Source: Atopsyche davidsoni
Taxonomy: Eukaryota > Arthropoda > Insecta > Trichoptera > Hydrobiosidae
Assembly (NCBI GenBank): GCA_022113835.1
Contig: JAILWY010000021.1
Location: 1,984,001 to 2,048,000 of the forward strand
DNA length: 64,000 nucleotides
Direction: 5' to 3'
A program made the position numbers and the translations under genes. The notes beneath the pieces were generated by a model. It ran no database searches and was not told where the DNA came from. It worked only from the letters and a program-made list of their open reading frames with translations. Of the stretch, positions 1 to 9,749 are shown one piece after another. The stretch's first letter is position 1. Every line of letters begins with the position of its first letter.

Positions 1-274
1 TAATGATAATCTTAACTAGTTAATAAAAATAGTTATAAGTATTTATTGCAATATATATAAGCCTTTGTTGAAGAAGTTGTCATTTCGTAGACTTGGTTGA
101 TTTTTCTGTTTTTTTTATTTATTATAATTGACTTATCAAAACGCTGTACACAAAAAATATAATGAAATAAAGATAAAAATTATTGCTTATGCACTTTATA
201 AATTTTACAGTAAAAACATAATGTATTGGTTTTTTTATTCACTTTGTTATGTCTATTGTTTTATAAAATTTTAC

Positions 275-491
275 CTTGATAATATTCCAGCATGGACTGC
301 AGGATGCAGTGTCTTAACTCGTCCTCCGAGCATTTCCGGAGCACCAGTAATATCGGAAACATCCATCACTTGGAGTCCAGCCTGACGCAGGGACGAAGCT
401 GTCCCCCCACTGCCCACTAACTTCAGACCACATTTCACCAAATGCTTGGCCAATGGGATGAGCTCAGACTTATCCGACACACTCAGCAAAG
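275..491 (-). CDS. ATIC: ATIC coding exon 2
   Basis: This 217-bp exon begins after CTTCTAG and ends before GTAAAATT. It encodes LLSVSDK through HAGILSR of the IMP cyclohydrolase domain and leaves phase 2 for the next exon, which is outside the window. Confidence 0.93.
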
Positions 492-800
492 CTAGAAGAA
501 AAGCGGTAAAAATTTCAAAGTCTGGCTCACAAACAAAAAGGATTGAAATCTCCTAGCCATTTGGCTATCCACATTTGTTGATTAAATAGCAGTATTCGTA
601 GGCTTGCGACTCACAGGAGGTGCTTGAAGTTTTATTTATTACATACAATATTTATTAGATTTTAATTAATTTGTGATTTTCGATTCCTAAGGGAAAATTA
701 ATTATACATATAAGGGTCTCGGTATAAATATACCAAATTCTGTATTTTATTAACTAAGATATTACGAATAAAACTCACCGAGACTTCCCAGCGATGACAT
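275..800 (-). CDS. ATIC: ATIC, bifunctional AICAR transformylase/IMP cyclohydrolase, 5' part (2 coding exons, continues left of window)
   Basis: Encodes the start of the cytosolic enzyme for the last two steps of de novo purine synthesis (AICAR to FAICAR to IMP). Seen: a 22-nt first coding exon (779-800, start MSSLGSL) followed by GTGAGT, and a second exon (275-491) preceded by CTTCTAG and followed by GTAAAA. Splicing joins phase 1 exactly and gives [15 protein letters not shown]. The product shows the N-terminal IMP-cyclohydrolase (MGS-like) signatures [31 protein letters not shown] and HAGILSR. Family members are about 590 residues, so roughly 80 are here and the AICAR transformylase half lies outside the window. 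The start codon is the only in-frame ATG just upstream of a good donor. It is transcribed away from the SPOUT1-like gene about 2.2 kb to the right. Confidence 0.93.
779..800 (-). CDS. ATIC: ATIC coding exon 1
   Basis: This is a 22-nt coding part (MSSLGSL plus one base) ending CTCG before a GTGAGT donor. It is too short to find as an ORF, but its phase matches exon 2 exactly, and a short first exon with a variable N-terminus is normal for the family. Confidence 0.82.
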
Positions 801-2989
801 GTTGGCAACGTATTAAGACCCCCTGGGACTAATGAGTGCGAACTGTAAATTATAAAACAACTTATTATTCATCCAAGTATTTATATAATTTTATCATAAT
901 ATAGGGATAGAAAATTTAAAGATATACAAATCAAAGAGCAAAGGTCGAGTGAATAACAACAACACGCTTGTGCATTCGAATAGGATGATAACACACCAGC
1001 TTTTTATTTTTAATGACACGACATTGAAGTGAAGTTTTTTCCCGGTTATCGTTTATATTTACAGCCTTTTGATTAATTTAATTTTCTTCAACTGTATTAT
1101 TTTTATACATCAAACTTACAAACTTACATAAATCTTAGGTGGATAAATGTAAAAGTTAATTTGAAATTCCTAGTAAAGAGTGAATACTCTCTAAATTGAT
1201 AAAGAATTAGACTGCATAAATATGTAAATAATTTTGAGCTATTTAAAGCCAACAAACTTATAACATCTTCTAAAAAATGAATCAATACTGCAATAAAGAG
1301 ACATTTTTTCAAAATTTAGTTAACACAGGATTTCAACAACACCTATTGTTTCACTGTATTTACATGACAACATTTCTATAGTATTTTCCCAATAAAAAGC
1401 GAAGGAATTATACCAGATATTTTATCCAGCGGCTTAATTGATTAACATTTGATTTGCAGCCAATACCGTAGTGCTTTGAACCCATTTGAGATTCAGAAAA
1501 GCCATGTAAAATTATACTTACACCTTAATCGAAAGTAACACTACTCTTCAATGACGACTGAAGGGAAAAACTTTTGACTTTGACGATAGGCTTGAATAAA
1601 TAGAGATCACAATATGTAGACACAAATTTCCAGAGCGAATAGTCAGAAGTCTAAGTGACGAGAAGGTATTTTATTAGAACTCTTAAAAATTTCTGCTCGC
1701 TTAACAATCCTCGCTGAAGCAATCTTCATTCTACAGTTGATACAGAGCAGATAAATTACTATACTTTATAACAGATTTAAAGCGTTCGTAAAAAAATAGT
1801 CTGAATAATGAATAACCCGAAAATAATGATAGTTCTTAAACTACTTTCTCGTGAGTAAAAAAATATTCAATATGTTTTTAATTGGTATAACTTTAGAATA
1901 GAGTTGGTGTATATTATTATACGATTTTATTGTGATGCGTACATAATCTACCTTTTCTTTATAATGTAGGTTACTTGTCGAGTGTTCAATTAAAGTTGGT
2001 ACTGTTGTTAAAACTTGATCTTCTCAAGATTAATCAAATCAGCCGGCACATGGAGATAAAGTTGGCAGGTTTGTCAGTGTTTTCATGTTTGTATAATTGT
2101 GAGTCGAAATTCACCAAATACAACTTCACTATCGGAACTAAAAAGATTTTTTATCAGCAAAAAGTATTATATCAGATATATTTCATAAAAGATGAACAAA
2201 TAATATTGATATTTTTTTCATACCGTTGAAATAAATAACGTGTTACTTTATATTGATAACTGCAAATTTTGTTTTTTGAGATCTAATAGGTTAAATATTT
2301 GCTGATGCAAATGCTTATTAAATTGAGTGTAACCCAACTGCTCTGTAAAATAATTTTATCGTGTTAAAATATTATTATAATTGCGCTTGTGATAAAATTT
2401 ATTTCCTTAATTTGATTAAAATAATATTGTTTTAATACTGGCGACATTCACAAATTTAATAAATGTCTTTGTCTTATAAACTTTAAAAGAAGTACTTTCA
2501 CATTTGAAATTTGATTCAACAGTAAATAAAGATCGTTTTTGTTTTATAAAATTTAAATGCAAGTGAATTGTTGAAATATGAATAATTTTTGGACACATTA
2601 TTTTATTCATTACATTTAAATTGAGTTATTTTATTAATTTTTTTTGTGTAAATTAAACAGTCCATGTTCAATTTTTGAAAGGTTGATTTTTTATTATTAT
2701 TAAAAATATAGCTGTTATTTTAATTTATTGTAAATCAATGAAACTTTGCTTTTTTAACATTTTAACGTATCTATAATTTTTTTATTTTAATTTTTAGATT
2801 TTAAAAAATATTTTTTTATATAAATCTACCTAATGCAAAACCTACTTGACATGTGTAAGCCTACCATTAGTATATCTATGGTCCACAATGACAGTTGAGA
2901 TCCATAGATGGCAAGGCTGACGTTTTGTGGTACACGTGATAATTTAATATTATTGTAAGTGAAATTTTAACCAAGTTTTACAAAAAATT
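801..2989. other. AT-rich intergenic region between divergent ATIC and SPOUT1-like genes
   Basis: This 2.2-kb stretch should hold both promoters and 5' UTRs. I see no coding similarity and no mobile-element ends. Just upstream of the SPOUT1-like start there is a small inverted repeat (ATCTATGG at 2874-2881, CCATAGAT at 2902-2909) in a locally less AT-rich patch (about 2845-2940) that probably includes the transcription start. No TATA box can be singled out in such AT-rich sequence. Confidence 0.5.
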
Positions 2990-3540
2990 ATGATGATGTC
3001 GACAACAATACCAGAAGGCTTTAAATCTTGGAAAGATTATTCCCAACATAGAAAAAATATCAAAAGGAAATGGAATGAAGAAAAAATTGTGAAGAAAATT
3101 AAAAAAGCCCAAGAAAAGTCAGAAAGCGAAGCCCAAGCATTGAAAAGTGAAGAAGAAAAAGCAAAAGCTGCGAATGTGTCAACTATAAGCTTAGCCGTCC
3201 CAGGTTCTATTCTAGAAAATGCTCAATCTGCTGAACTTCGTTCATATTTAGCAGGCCAAATAGCTCGGGCAGCCTGTATATTCAGTGTAGATGAAATTAT
3301 CGTTTACGATGATATTGGTGATAAGTTAAATGTTAAAAAAGCTAAAATTGATGATATTGATGGTTCCAAGATAGCAAGGAAAAGCTGCGTTCAACTTGCC
3401 AGAATATTACAGTACCTGGAATGCCCACAATACTTACGGAAGTTCTTTTTTCCAATACACGATGACTTAAAGTTTGCTGGAATCTTAAATCCTTTGGATG
3501 CTCCCCATCACTTAAGAGCCAATAATGATTTTCATTTCAG
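2990..3540 (+). CDS. SPOUT1: SPOUT1-like exon 1
   Basis: This exon encodes residues 1-183 plus two bases of codon 184, ending TTTCAG before GTAAATAC. It carries the basic N-terminal helix and the first half of the SPOUT domain. Confidence 0.93.
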
Positions 3541-6500
3541 GTAAATACTAATTGATAAGTGGCTATTATAAGAGCTTTTTATTCCATCTACTTGCATTGT
3601 TTAAATACCCATTTCATCTGTCTTGGGAAAGGATTCACATGCCTAAAGTTGCATTTATTCTCTGTGCTATATTGTGGCCTGCTAAACAACACTTTTCTTA
3701 ACTCTTTGCACTCGAGAGGTGCGTCTCGATCACCACACGATGTAATGCCGCAACTCTATTTATGGTGATATCTTGTTTATGTAATCTTGTTCTTTAAAGT
3801 TCGTTCCTAAACACTGCCTATATAATTTTACAAAGATTATGTTATCTCTCTTTCAAACTACATAAGAATTTTTTATCTAAGATATGTGCGGCACCATTAA
3901 GGACTGCACCGTGGAGTGCGGTCTCAGTTCGACCTTGACAGCCGTGGCAAAAGGATTATATGTGTACCTAATCAACCCTTATAATTTTTGGTTGTGCTTC
4001 TTATCGTAATCATTCATTTGAAGGCCCTTATTTGTATAAAATAATATTGCACTGAGGAATAGACTTTTTTCTTCCCCACAATATTAATTAGCTTTCCATT
4101 CACTTATCGTACCATTATTTTGTTTGCTTTATAATATCTAGTGCCATTAAGATAATATGTATAATAAACCCGGCAAAAGACATCAAACGACATACTATTG
4201 TGATACTTGTCCCGAAAAGCCGAGCATGCATCTCGGCAATTGTTACATGAAATATCATACAAAGCAAAATTACAAAGACTTATGTTTATGAAATTATCTT
4301 CGTAAAGATGTAAATATACATTAAATATAAAAATATAAAAGTTTTATGTGTTAATTTGTGTGTGTGATTATTTTAAGTTAGAGGTAAGAAATTCACCAAA
4401 AGCGCTACAAAACACTTTGAGTTGCTGATTAGTCCGCGCGGAAACGGTCTCGAGTGCAAAGGGTTAACTTCAAATTTTGGATGGCTTATTTTTTCTTAAG
4501 AATCTGCATTCTTTTTGCATCCTACATCTTATCCCAATTTCAATGAATTTTACTCATTAAACGTCTATCTTTTACAAAAAAAATTACTTTGATCATTATT
4601 AAGTATGTTCGTAGGTTTTGTCAGCTGTTATGAGTTGATCTGCTTTTTTGGGTGTTACACTGCTTGAAGTTTATATTCCTCCGATTTTTCGGGCCCCATG
4701 CTAGGACCATCTTTCAGGATTTCTCTGAAATGTTCCCAGCGCAGGGATCAAAACACGAGAGGAATGTACATCTTAAGCAGTGCAACACCCAAGAAACCCT
4801 ATCAACTTGTAACAATTTATTATACACCCATACCTCGCTTTACGGCCTAGATACGTTCCACGAAACTAGGCCGCAAAGCGAAAAGCCATATAAGGAATCA
4901 ATTATTCTAATACAAATTCAATGGGATCGGTTCCAAATTTGTTAAATATGTAACACTTTTTACACATTTTGGCCATATTTTTTTCCAAACATGGTTCATT
5001 GTTGTTAATTTTAATTCCTTCCATAATTCACTGATGCTGTCAACAGAATCCTAGATGTTATAGTTTTTCCAAAATGTTTTAATTGAAGCTTTACCATCGG
5101 TTTCCCTTATAAGTTGTCGGAAAGTTCGGCGAGGTAATATGCCTTAAAAGTGGCTATTGCACCCTGATCCATTGGTTGGATCAGAGCTGTTGTATTTTTC
5201 GGAAGGTACTCAATCATGACATCTTCAGATAGCTCGGATAAATTAGTAGGATGCCCTGGTGCATTATCCAAAATTAGCAAAGCCTTGTTGGTTAAGTTAT
5301 TGTCTCGCAAATATTTTTTCACTTCTGTACAAAAGTGATTTTTGAACCAATCCTCAAAAGTAGCTTTAGTCATCCAAGCTTTCTTGTTGGATTTCCATAT
5401 GACGGGTAATTGATTTTTATTTAGTCCTTTAAGAGGCCTCGGATTTTAGGACAAATATATTAAAAGTGGTTTTAGCTTAAAATCACCTGCGGCATTTGTA
5501 CCAAGTAGCAAAGTTAATCGTTCTCCAGACACCTTATAACCAGGCGCAGATTTTTCGGTTTTTGAAATGTACGTGCGATCAGGCATTCGCTTCCAATAAA
5601 GCCCTGTTTCGTCTACGTTAAACACTTGTTCAGGTTTATAACCACCTCTTTCAATAATTCCCTTTAAAATTTTGGGATATTCCTTAAATGCGGCCCCATC
5701 GGCGCTAGCTTCACCTTTCATTTTCAAATTATGCATTATGCAATTAAATCTATTTTTAAATTTTTCAAACCATCCTCGGCTTGCATGGAATGTGACATCT
5801 TCAGCAGAATCATCGGTATCTCCATTCTTCAAATTTTCGAAACTACTTAAAGCTTTTTCCTGGATAGTCATTTGACTCATTGGCATTCTCCGTTTGTTAT
5901 TGTCCTCAATCCATATAATCAATAGTTAAAATAAGTTTAATAATAAAATACACATTAAATTTTTTTAATTTGTACATACATACATATGTATTTACGTACC
6001 AAAAATGTCCCTAATTATTTCCAATTTTTCCAGTTAATGTGTAACAATCAGTGATAAATTTGTACCTAAAACACTCGGATACAAGTCTAAACCAGCCGCT
6101 CTATGAGCACACACTGAATAACGCTCGTAAACAAAATAACATCGAAAAAAAGTTTTTTTTGCCGTTATAGCGAAACATTTTAAGCCGTATATCGAAAACG
6201 TGCCTTAATTGAAAAGGGCCGTTATAGCGAAAGGCCGTATAAAGAGCGGCCGTATAGCGAGGTATGGGTGCATTAGAAAATTGGTTTTCGTATTACGGCT
6301 GAAATTTAACTGTACTAAATTTGTTTTTTTTAAACACTTGTAACTTAAGCTACTTAATATAATAATTTAAAATATTTTCAGGGAAGGTATCACATTAAAC
6401 AAAAATGTAAAACCTGGAAGAGGCTCGCAGGTAAATGTAGGTTTGTTACAGGATGTTTCTGTAGACAAGTTGATCAATCCAGGTGTGAGAGTAACTGTTA

Positions 6501-7229
6501 AGATGCTTCCTGCTCAGGAAGGCAGCAAGAAGATTCGAGGAACTGTGGAGAGCTTATCCACTCCTCGGGCAGAAACAGGTGTTTATTGGGGGTATGTTGT
6601 ACGAATCGCTAATACTCTCAGTGAAGTCTTTTCCAAATCACCATACAAAAATGGGTAAGTCCCTAATATACATGTAAATTATTAAATTTCTGTTATAGTT
6701 TTAAAATTAAAAGACTGTCAATTTAAACTTTCAATTCACCTAAAAAGAATATATTTTGTAAAAACGTTCATTTTTTTATTATCTTTATTTTTACAGGTAT
6801 GATGTTACAATAGGAACTTCTGATAGAGGAATGAGTATAGACAGCATAAAAGATAAACAAATCAAGTTTGATCATGCCCTCGTCCTCTTTGGTGGGCTAC
6901 AAGGAATAGAAGCGGCTTTAGAGAGTGACGAGCAACTACCTATGGATGATCCCAGTCTCTTATTTGATTATTACATTGACACAATGCCGACTCAAGGATC
7001 CAGAACCATACGAACGGAAGAAGCTATTCTGGTCACAATGGCGACTCTCAGAAACAAGATGGAACAGAAAAATAGAGTGAAGGAGTTCATCCTAGCTGAC
7101 AGAATTGCACAGAGTTGTGATTTATTCCACAGTAATAATAGTCCATCCAAAAGTAACACAAAAATCTCATCCTGCAGTGATTCCGTCCCCAGTGAAGAAA
7201 CTGGAGACGCTATGAGCAAATTTGACTAA
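2990..7229 (+). CDS. SPOUT1: SPOUT-domain RNA methyltransferase-like protein (SPOUT1/C9orf114 family), 3 exons, 418 aa
   Basis: Exons 2990-3540, 6382-6654 and 6797-7229 join in phase (AG|G, GG|G) to a 418-residue protein; relatives are about 370-400 aa. Residues 11-62 are Lys/Glu-rich and probably helical. The SPOUT fold begins near residue 65 (STISLAVPGSILENAQS). Residues about 185-250 (REGITLNKNVKPGRGSQVNV and on) form the small beta-rich insert of this family. The knotted cofactor site follows: VVRIANTLSEVF, YDVTIGTSDRG (276-286), DHALVLFGGLQGIE (300-313) and DTMPTQGSRTIRTEEA. The human protein is a SAM-binding SPOUT protein linked to RNA modification and to kinetochore/centrosome function (CENP-32); the RNA target here is unknown. 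The start is the first of three consecutive Met codons. The tail (about 375-418) is Ser-rich and poorly conserved. Intron 1 has collected three mobile elements; intron 2 is short. A poly(A) signal follows at 7317. Confidence 0.95.
3702..4463 (+). mobile_element. Deleted piggyBac element with TTAA target duplication
   Basis: Both ends abut TTAA (3698-3701 and 4464-4467). The terminal inverted repeats are CTCTTTGCACTCGAGA on the left and CCCTTTGCACTCGAGA (reverse complement of the right end), one mismatch in 16. TTAA duplications and CCCTTTG-like ends are typical of piggyBac. At 762 bp it lacks most of a transposase but keeps the gene's 3' end (4151-4291). It sits in the methyltransferase intron in the same orientation as that gene. 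Confidence 0.88.
4151..4291 (+). pseudogene. piggyBac transposase C-terminal cysteine-rich domain, remnant
   Basis: One open frame of 46 codons ends at TGA (4289-4291). It shows the piggyBac C-terminal zinc-binding pattern: RHQTTYYCDTCPEKPSMHLG, then NCYMKYHT. The Cys/His spacing C-x2-C, H, C and H is intact. In active elements this domain recognises the transposon ends. The catalytic DDD core is deleted, so no transposase can be made. Confidence 0.85.
4612..4816. repeat. Fold-back interspersed repeat, copy A
   Basis: This roughly 200-bp unit pairs with itself: GGGTGTTACACTGCTT near 4652 against AAGCAGTGCAACACCC near 4775. It contains a GGACCAT...GGGCC hairpin and the tail motif GTTATGAGTTGATC. 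Related copies lie near 13418 and 15749, in the opposite and same orientation respectively. The copies are diverged, so this is an old dispersed family; no coding capacity is visible. Confidence 0.75.
4825..6270 (-). mobile_element. Tigger/pogo-type DNA transposon, internally deleted
   Basis: The terminal repeats start CACCCATACCTCGCT at both ends (left 4825; right end 6270 as reverse complement), with 22 of 23 bases shared when extended through TACGGCC. Left flank TA fits a TA target; the right flank reads CA, so one TA has mutated. Subterminal GCCGT/GCGAAA words recur at both ends. At 1446 bp it is shorter than a full Tigger (about 2.4 kb). The minus strand keeps parts of the transposase. 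Confidence 0.87.
4925..5922 (-). pseudogene. Tigger-type transposase, broken
   Basis: Reading from 5922 downward, a partial CENP-B-type DNA-binding domain (HASRGWFEKFKNRF) leads into the DDE core: NVDETGLYWKRMPDRT (first Asp), LILDNAPGHP (second Asp) and IQPMDQGAIATFK (third Asp), with 32 residues between the second and third Asp. An in-frame TAA interrupts the core near 5445. A frameshift at about 5107 separates the tail, which continues in another frame (IRETDGKASIKTFWKNYNI, then KIWP) to about 4925. The N-terminal helix-turn-helix is missing. It therefore cannot be functional. Confidence 0.88.
6382..6654 (+). CDS. SPOUT1: SPOUT1-like exon 2
   Basis: The acceptor TATTTTCAG and the donor GGTAAGT are both strong. 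The exon encodes REGITLNKNV through FSKSPYKNG, the beta-rich insert and the first part of the knot. Confidence 0.93.
6797..7229 (+). CDS. SPOUT1: SPOUT1-like exon 3 (terminal)
   Basis: After TTTTTACAG the exon encodes YDVTIGTSDRG, HALVLFGG and TQGSRTIRTEEA, the cofactor-binding end of the SPOUT fold, then a Ser-rich tail and a TAA stop. Confidence 0.94.
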
Positions 7230-7316
7230 TTATTCTTTTTACAGACTGTTCATATTTTTTTTATAAATATCATCCCATACAACATATTTTCCTCTTCATT
7301 AATTTCATGTTTCAAA

Positions 7317-7322
7317 AATAAA
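7317..7322 (+). terminator. SPOUT1: Poly(A) signal of the SPOUT1-like gene
   Basis: AATAAA lies 88 bp after the stop codon and is the first canonical signal downstream. Confidence 0.65.
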
Positions 7323-7346
7323 AATGCGCAAGTTCTACCAAATAAT

Positions 7347-7352
7347 TTTATT
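7347..7352 (-). terminator. RPE: Poly(A) signal of the RPE gene
   Basis: AATAAA on the minus strand lies about 200 bp after the RPE stop and 25 bp from the opposing signal, so the two mRNAs probably end within or beside each other. Confidence 0.55.
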
Positions 7353-7548
7353 ACATTATAAAAAAACCTGCACTTTCAGTGCGGAAACGATAATCGATAA
7401 ACGTTACCCTCAAAATATTAACAATGATTATTGCTAAAATTACAACAAATGTTGGCACCAAATTGATATAAAAATGTAACTTAACAATATCAAAAGTAAA
7501 CTTCAAAAAATTTCCTTAATTTATATAATCACCATGGAATTACTTCCT

Positions 7549-7665
7549 TTAAACATTGCATTTGTGAATAGAACTCTCTACTGTATTCTTGAGATTGGCG
7601 ATGACGGATCTTGGGTCTGGAGATCCGACTATGGCGGTTCCAGCTACGATCATATTAGCACCAGC
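7549..7665 (-). CDS. RPE: RPE exon 4 (terminal)
   Basis: Residues 190-227, [18 protein letters not shown] to the stop. The GTAIVGS phosphate loop closes the barrel. Acceptor CGTTCTAG. Confidence 0.95.
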   Translation of the reverse strand, partial: AGANMIVAGTAIVGSPDPRSVIANLKNTVESSIHKCNV

Positions 7666-8775
7666 CTAGAACGAGAAAACCATGTGAGTATTAATAATAA
7701 AGATGTATTGATATTGTACTGTAGATAAGTTTTCAGATTTGTATATTTGAATTTTTGGTATCAAACTTACTTCAGCACAAGAGCTTATGTTGGAAAGCCC
7801 TACTCCGCCATCGACTTCAATATCCAGTAAGGGGTATTCGTTCCTGAGCCATCTCACTTTCTCCATTTGGTCAATCATAAAAGTCTGACCACCGAATCCC
7901 GGTTCGACTGTCATGACAAGAACCATATCCGCTAATGGAATGTAGTCTTGGACGGCCAAAACAGAAGTGCCAGGTTTCAGCGCTAACCCCACCTGGTAAA
8001 CAAAAAAATATAATAGCTATTTAAATAATAATATTGCATGTCATAAATATTGATAGATAAGATATTGTTTAACTAAGAAATAATTTTTTTTATTCATTAT
8101 CAACATTTAAATTGTTTACACGTAAATAGTCAATTATCTTGAATGTTGTTTTAAAAATTTGATCTTAATCACCAAAAAGAAATAGACACTACGTATCTTG
8201 TACTCGCTAAGGAATATAATTTATTTGTTGTAAATATAGAGTATTGTATGTTTATAAAATCAAACCTTCATGCCAGCTTCTCTGACTCTTCGACATACTA
8301 AGGATACATCTTCAACCGGTTCGATATGGAATGTATATTGATCAACACCTGCATCAGCCATAGGTTCAATCCACTAAAAAAAATATAGGTTATTTTTCTC
8401 GGTAAACATAAACATGACACTGAAGCCAGTGAGAATATATATAAGGTCAAAAACGATTTCTAAAGTTTATCGTTTTTTCTTATTTTATGAATTCAAATAA
8501 AATTAAACAAGTAATTTCTGGTATATATGTGTAATTACGTTTAGAGGCTGGGAAACCATCATATGAGTTTCGAAGAAGGCGTCCCTTATTTTAGATCGCA
8601 GACATTTTACGACGGGATGGCCAAATGTTAGGTTAGGAACAAAGTGGCCATCCATCACGTCTAGATGCAAGTAATCGGCGCCGCTGTTAAGCAGTCTTTG
8701 AGACTCTTCATAAAGTTGGGCCAAATCCGCATTCAGAATGGATGGTCCTATCTTGCATCTCAAAGCTCTTGCCAT
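7549..8775 (-). CDS. RPE: Ribulose-phosphate 3-epimerase, 4 exons, 227 aa
   Basis: This cytosolic TIM-barrel enzyme interconverts ribulose-5-phosphate and xylulose-5-phosphate in the non-oxidative pentose phosphate pathway. Exons 8539-8775, 8266-8373, 7771-7992 and 7549-7665 are all whole codons (79+36+74+38 aa) with clean GT-AG borders, and the total of 227 aa matches the family (human 228). Active-site residues are in place: Ser12 (GPSILNADL), metal ligands His37, Asp39 ([13 protein letters not shown]), His71 (ETHMM) and Asp176 (EVDGG). The phosphate-binding loops EPGFGGQ and GTAIVGS are also present. The ATG at 8773-8775 is the first in frame and gives the standard N-terminus. It converges with the SPOUT1-like gene. 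Confidence 0.97.
7771..7992 (-). CDS. RPE: RPE exon 3
   Basis: Residues 116-189, [10 protein letters not shown] through SNISSCAE, with EPGFGGQ and the catalytic Asp of EVDGG. Acceptor TTACCAG, donor GTAAGT. Confidence 0.96.
8266..8373 (-). CDS. RPE: RPE exon 2
   Basis: Residues 80-115, [19 protein letters not shown] through REAGMK. Acceptor TTTTTAG, donor GTTTGA. It is too short for a simple ORF scan. Confidence 0.95.
8539..8775 (-). CDS. RPE: RPE exon 1
   Basis: Residues 1-79, from [18 protein letters not shown] to VSQPLN, followed by donor GTAATT. Carries Ser12, His37, Asp39 and His71. Confidence 0.96.
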
Positions 8776-9600
8776 GCTGCATTCCCTAAACCTTTCTCTG
8801 TATAGAACAACAAATCAACCAACGGATTTCGCAATGTAAACTTATGGTTGACGTCTCGCAAGCAATGCTGTAAGCAGGTTACTGGACCGCTGACTGACAT
8901 TCAAACAAACGTCACTCAAACCAGAGACAATAAGACCCAAGGGCTGTCAGTCTAAAATTTAGCAAAACTCCCGATATAATTTTACAACTGATCGAAAAAT
9001 AATTAAGCGGAGATAATTAAAGATTTAATTACTATATAAAAATATTTTTGTTCTTCAGTAAATGCTATCGGTCATATCAATAAATATTTAAAACGTTACA
9101 AATGCATTGTCTATGGTGTTACCTTTTCAATCAATGTCTTGTCGCGCGAAGAACGGCAAAAAGCAGTGATTGCACAATTGTTTTATAGTAAGATGACATT
9201 TAATATTTTGACTATTTTTTGGAAATAATTAAAAAGTAAATTCTCTGTGATTTTCTATTTTTTATAAAAGCATGTGGAATTTCATTTTATTTTAAACACT
9301 CCGTTTTTGCATGGCAATAAATTTAAAAATATTTATTTACAAAAAATAATGCTCTGATGCTATTTTTTGATATTTCAAAATCTGTCGATATATGCTTGGC
9401 AAATTTTTTTTTTGGAAATCTGTTTAGTATTTATGGATTTTATCAATAACTGTTGATCTCATATACTTGCCTTCATACAAATAAGAATAGTTTTGGCGTT
9501 ATTATTTTGTTATTGTCACATAAAATGTTTCATTTTATTATAAAACCTGCCAGTCATGTAACATTTCTATAAATTTTTATTTGGATACCGTAGGATATTG
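8776..9600. other. RPE 5' flank
   Basis: A less AT-rich 170 bp (8776-8945) directly upstream of the RPE start probably holds its 5' UTR and promoter. The remainder to 9600 is AT-rich with no recognised element. Confidence 0.4.
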
Positions 9601-9609
9601 CTATTGGGC

Positions 9610-9745
9610 AGCAGCAATACGCAGACTTTTTCTTCCAATATAAAACTGCGGCGTAGAAGTACCCGGGGACCCACCGAGTACACTCAGTGAGTATGCTGAG
9701 TGAAATGGTCGCCAACCTCTTCTGAGGAGAGCACTTGATAATGAA
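9610..9745 (+). repeat. Non-LTR retrotransposon 3' tail, fragment 1
   Basis: The end of a decayed reverse-transcriptase ORF is recognisable as EMVANLF followed by TGA at about 9702-9725, the usual C-terminus of several insect non-LTR elements. Related tails lie at 17970-18010 (EMVTNLL, TGA) and 24560-24610 (EMVAHLL, TAA, minus strand). Only the last part of the element is here. Confidence 0.55.
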
Positions 9746-9749
9746 GATA

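Larger units (their letters stand above)
3541..6381 (+). other. SPOUT1: SPOUT1-like intron 1 (2.8 kb), filled with mobile elements
   Basis: The intron holds a piggyBac remnant (3702-4463), a fold-back repeat (about 4612-4816) and a Tigger remnant (4825-6270), listed separately. Together they account for about 2.4 kb, so the ancestral intron may have been only some 430 bp. Confidence 0.85.

Noticed and set aside
7534..7728. 64-aa plus-strand frame starting ATGGAATTAC
   Set aside because: Antisense to the last RPE exon.
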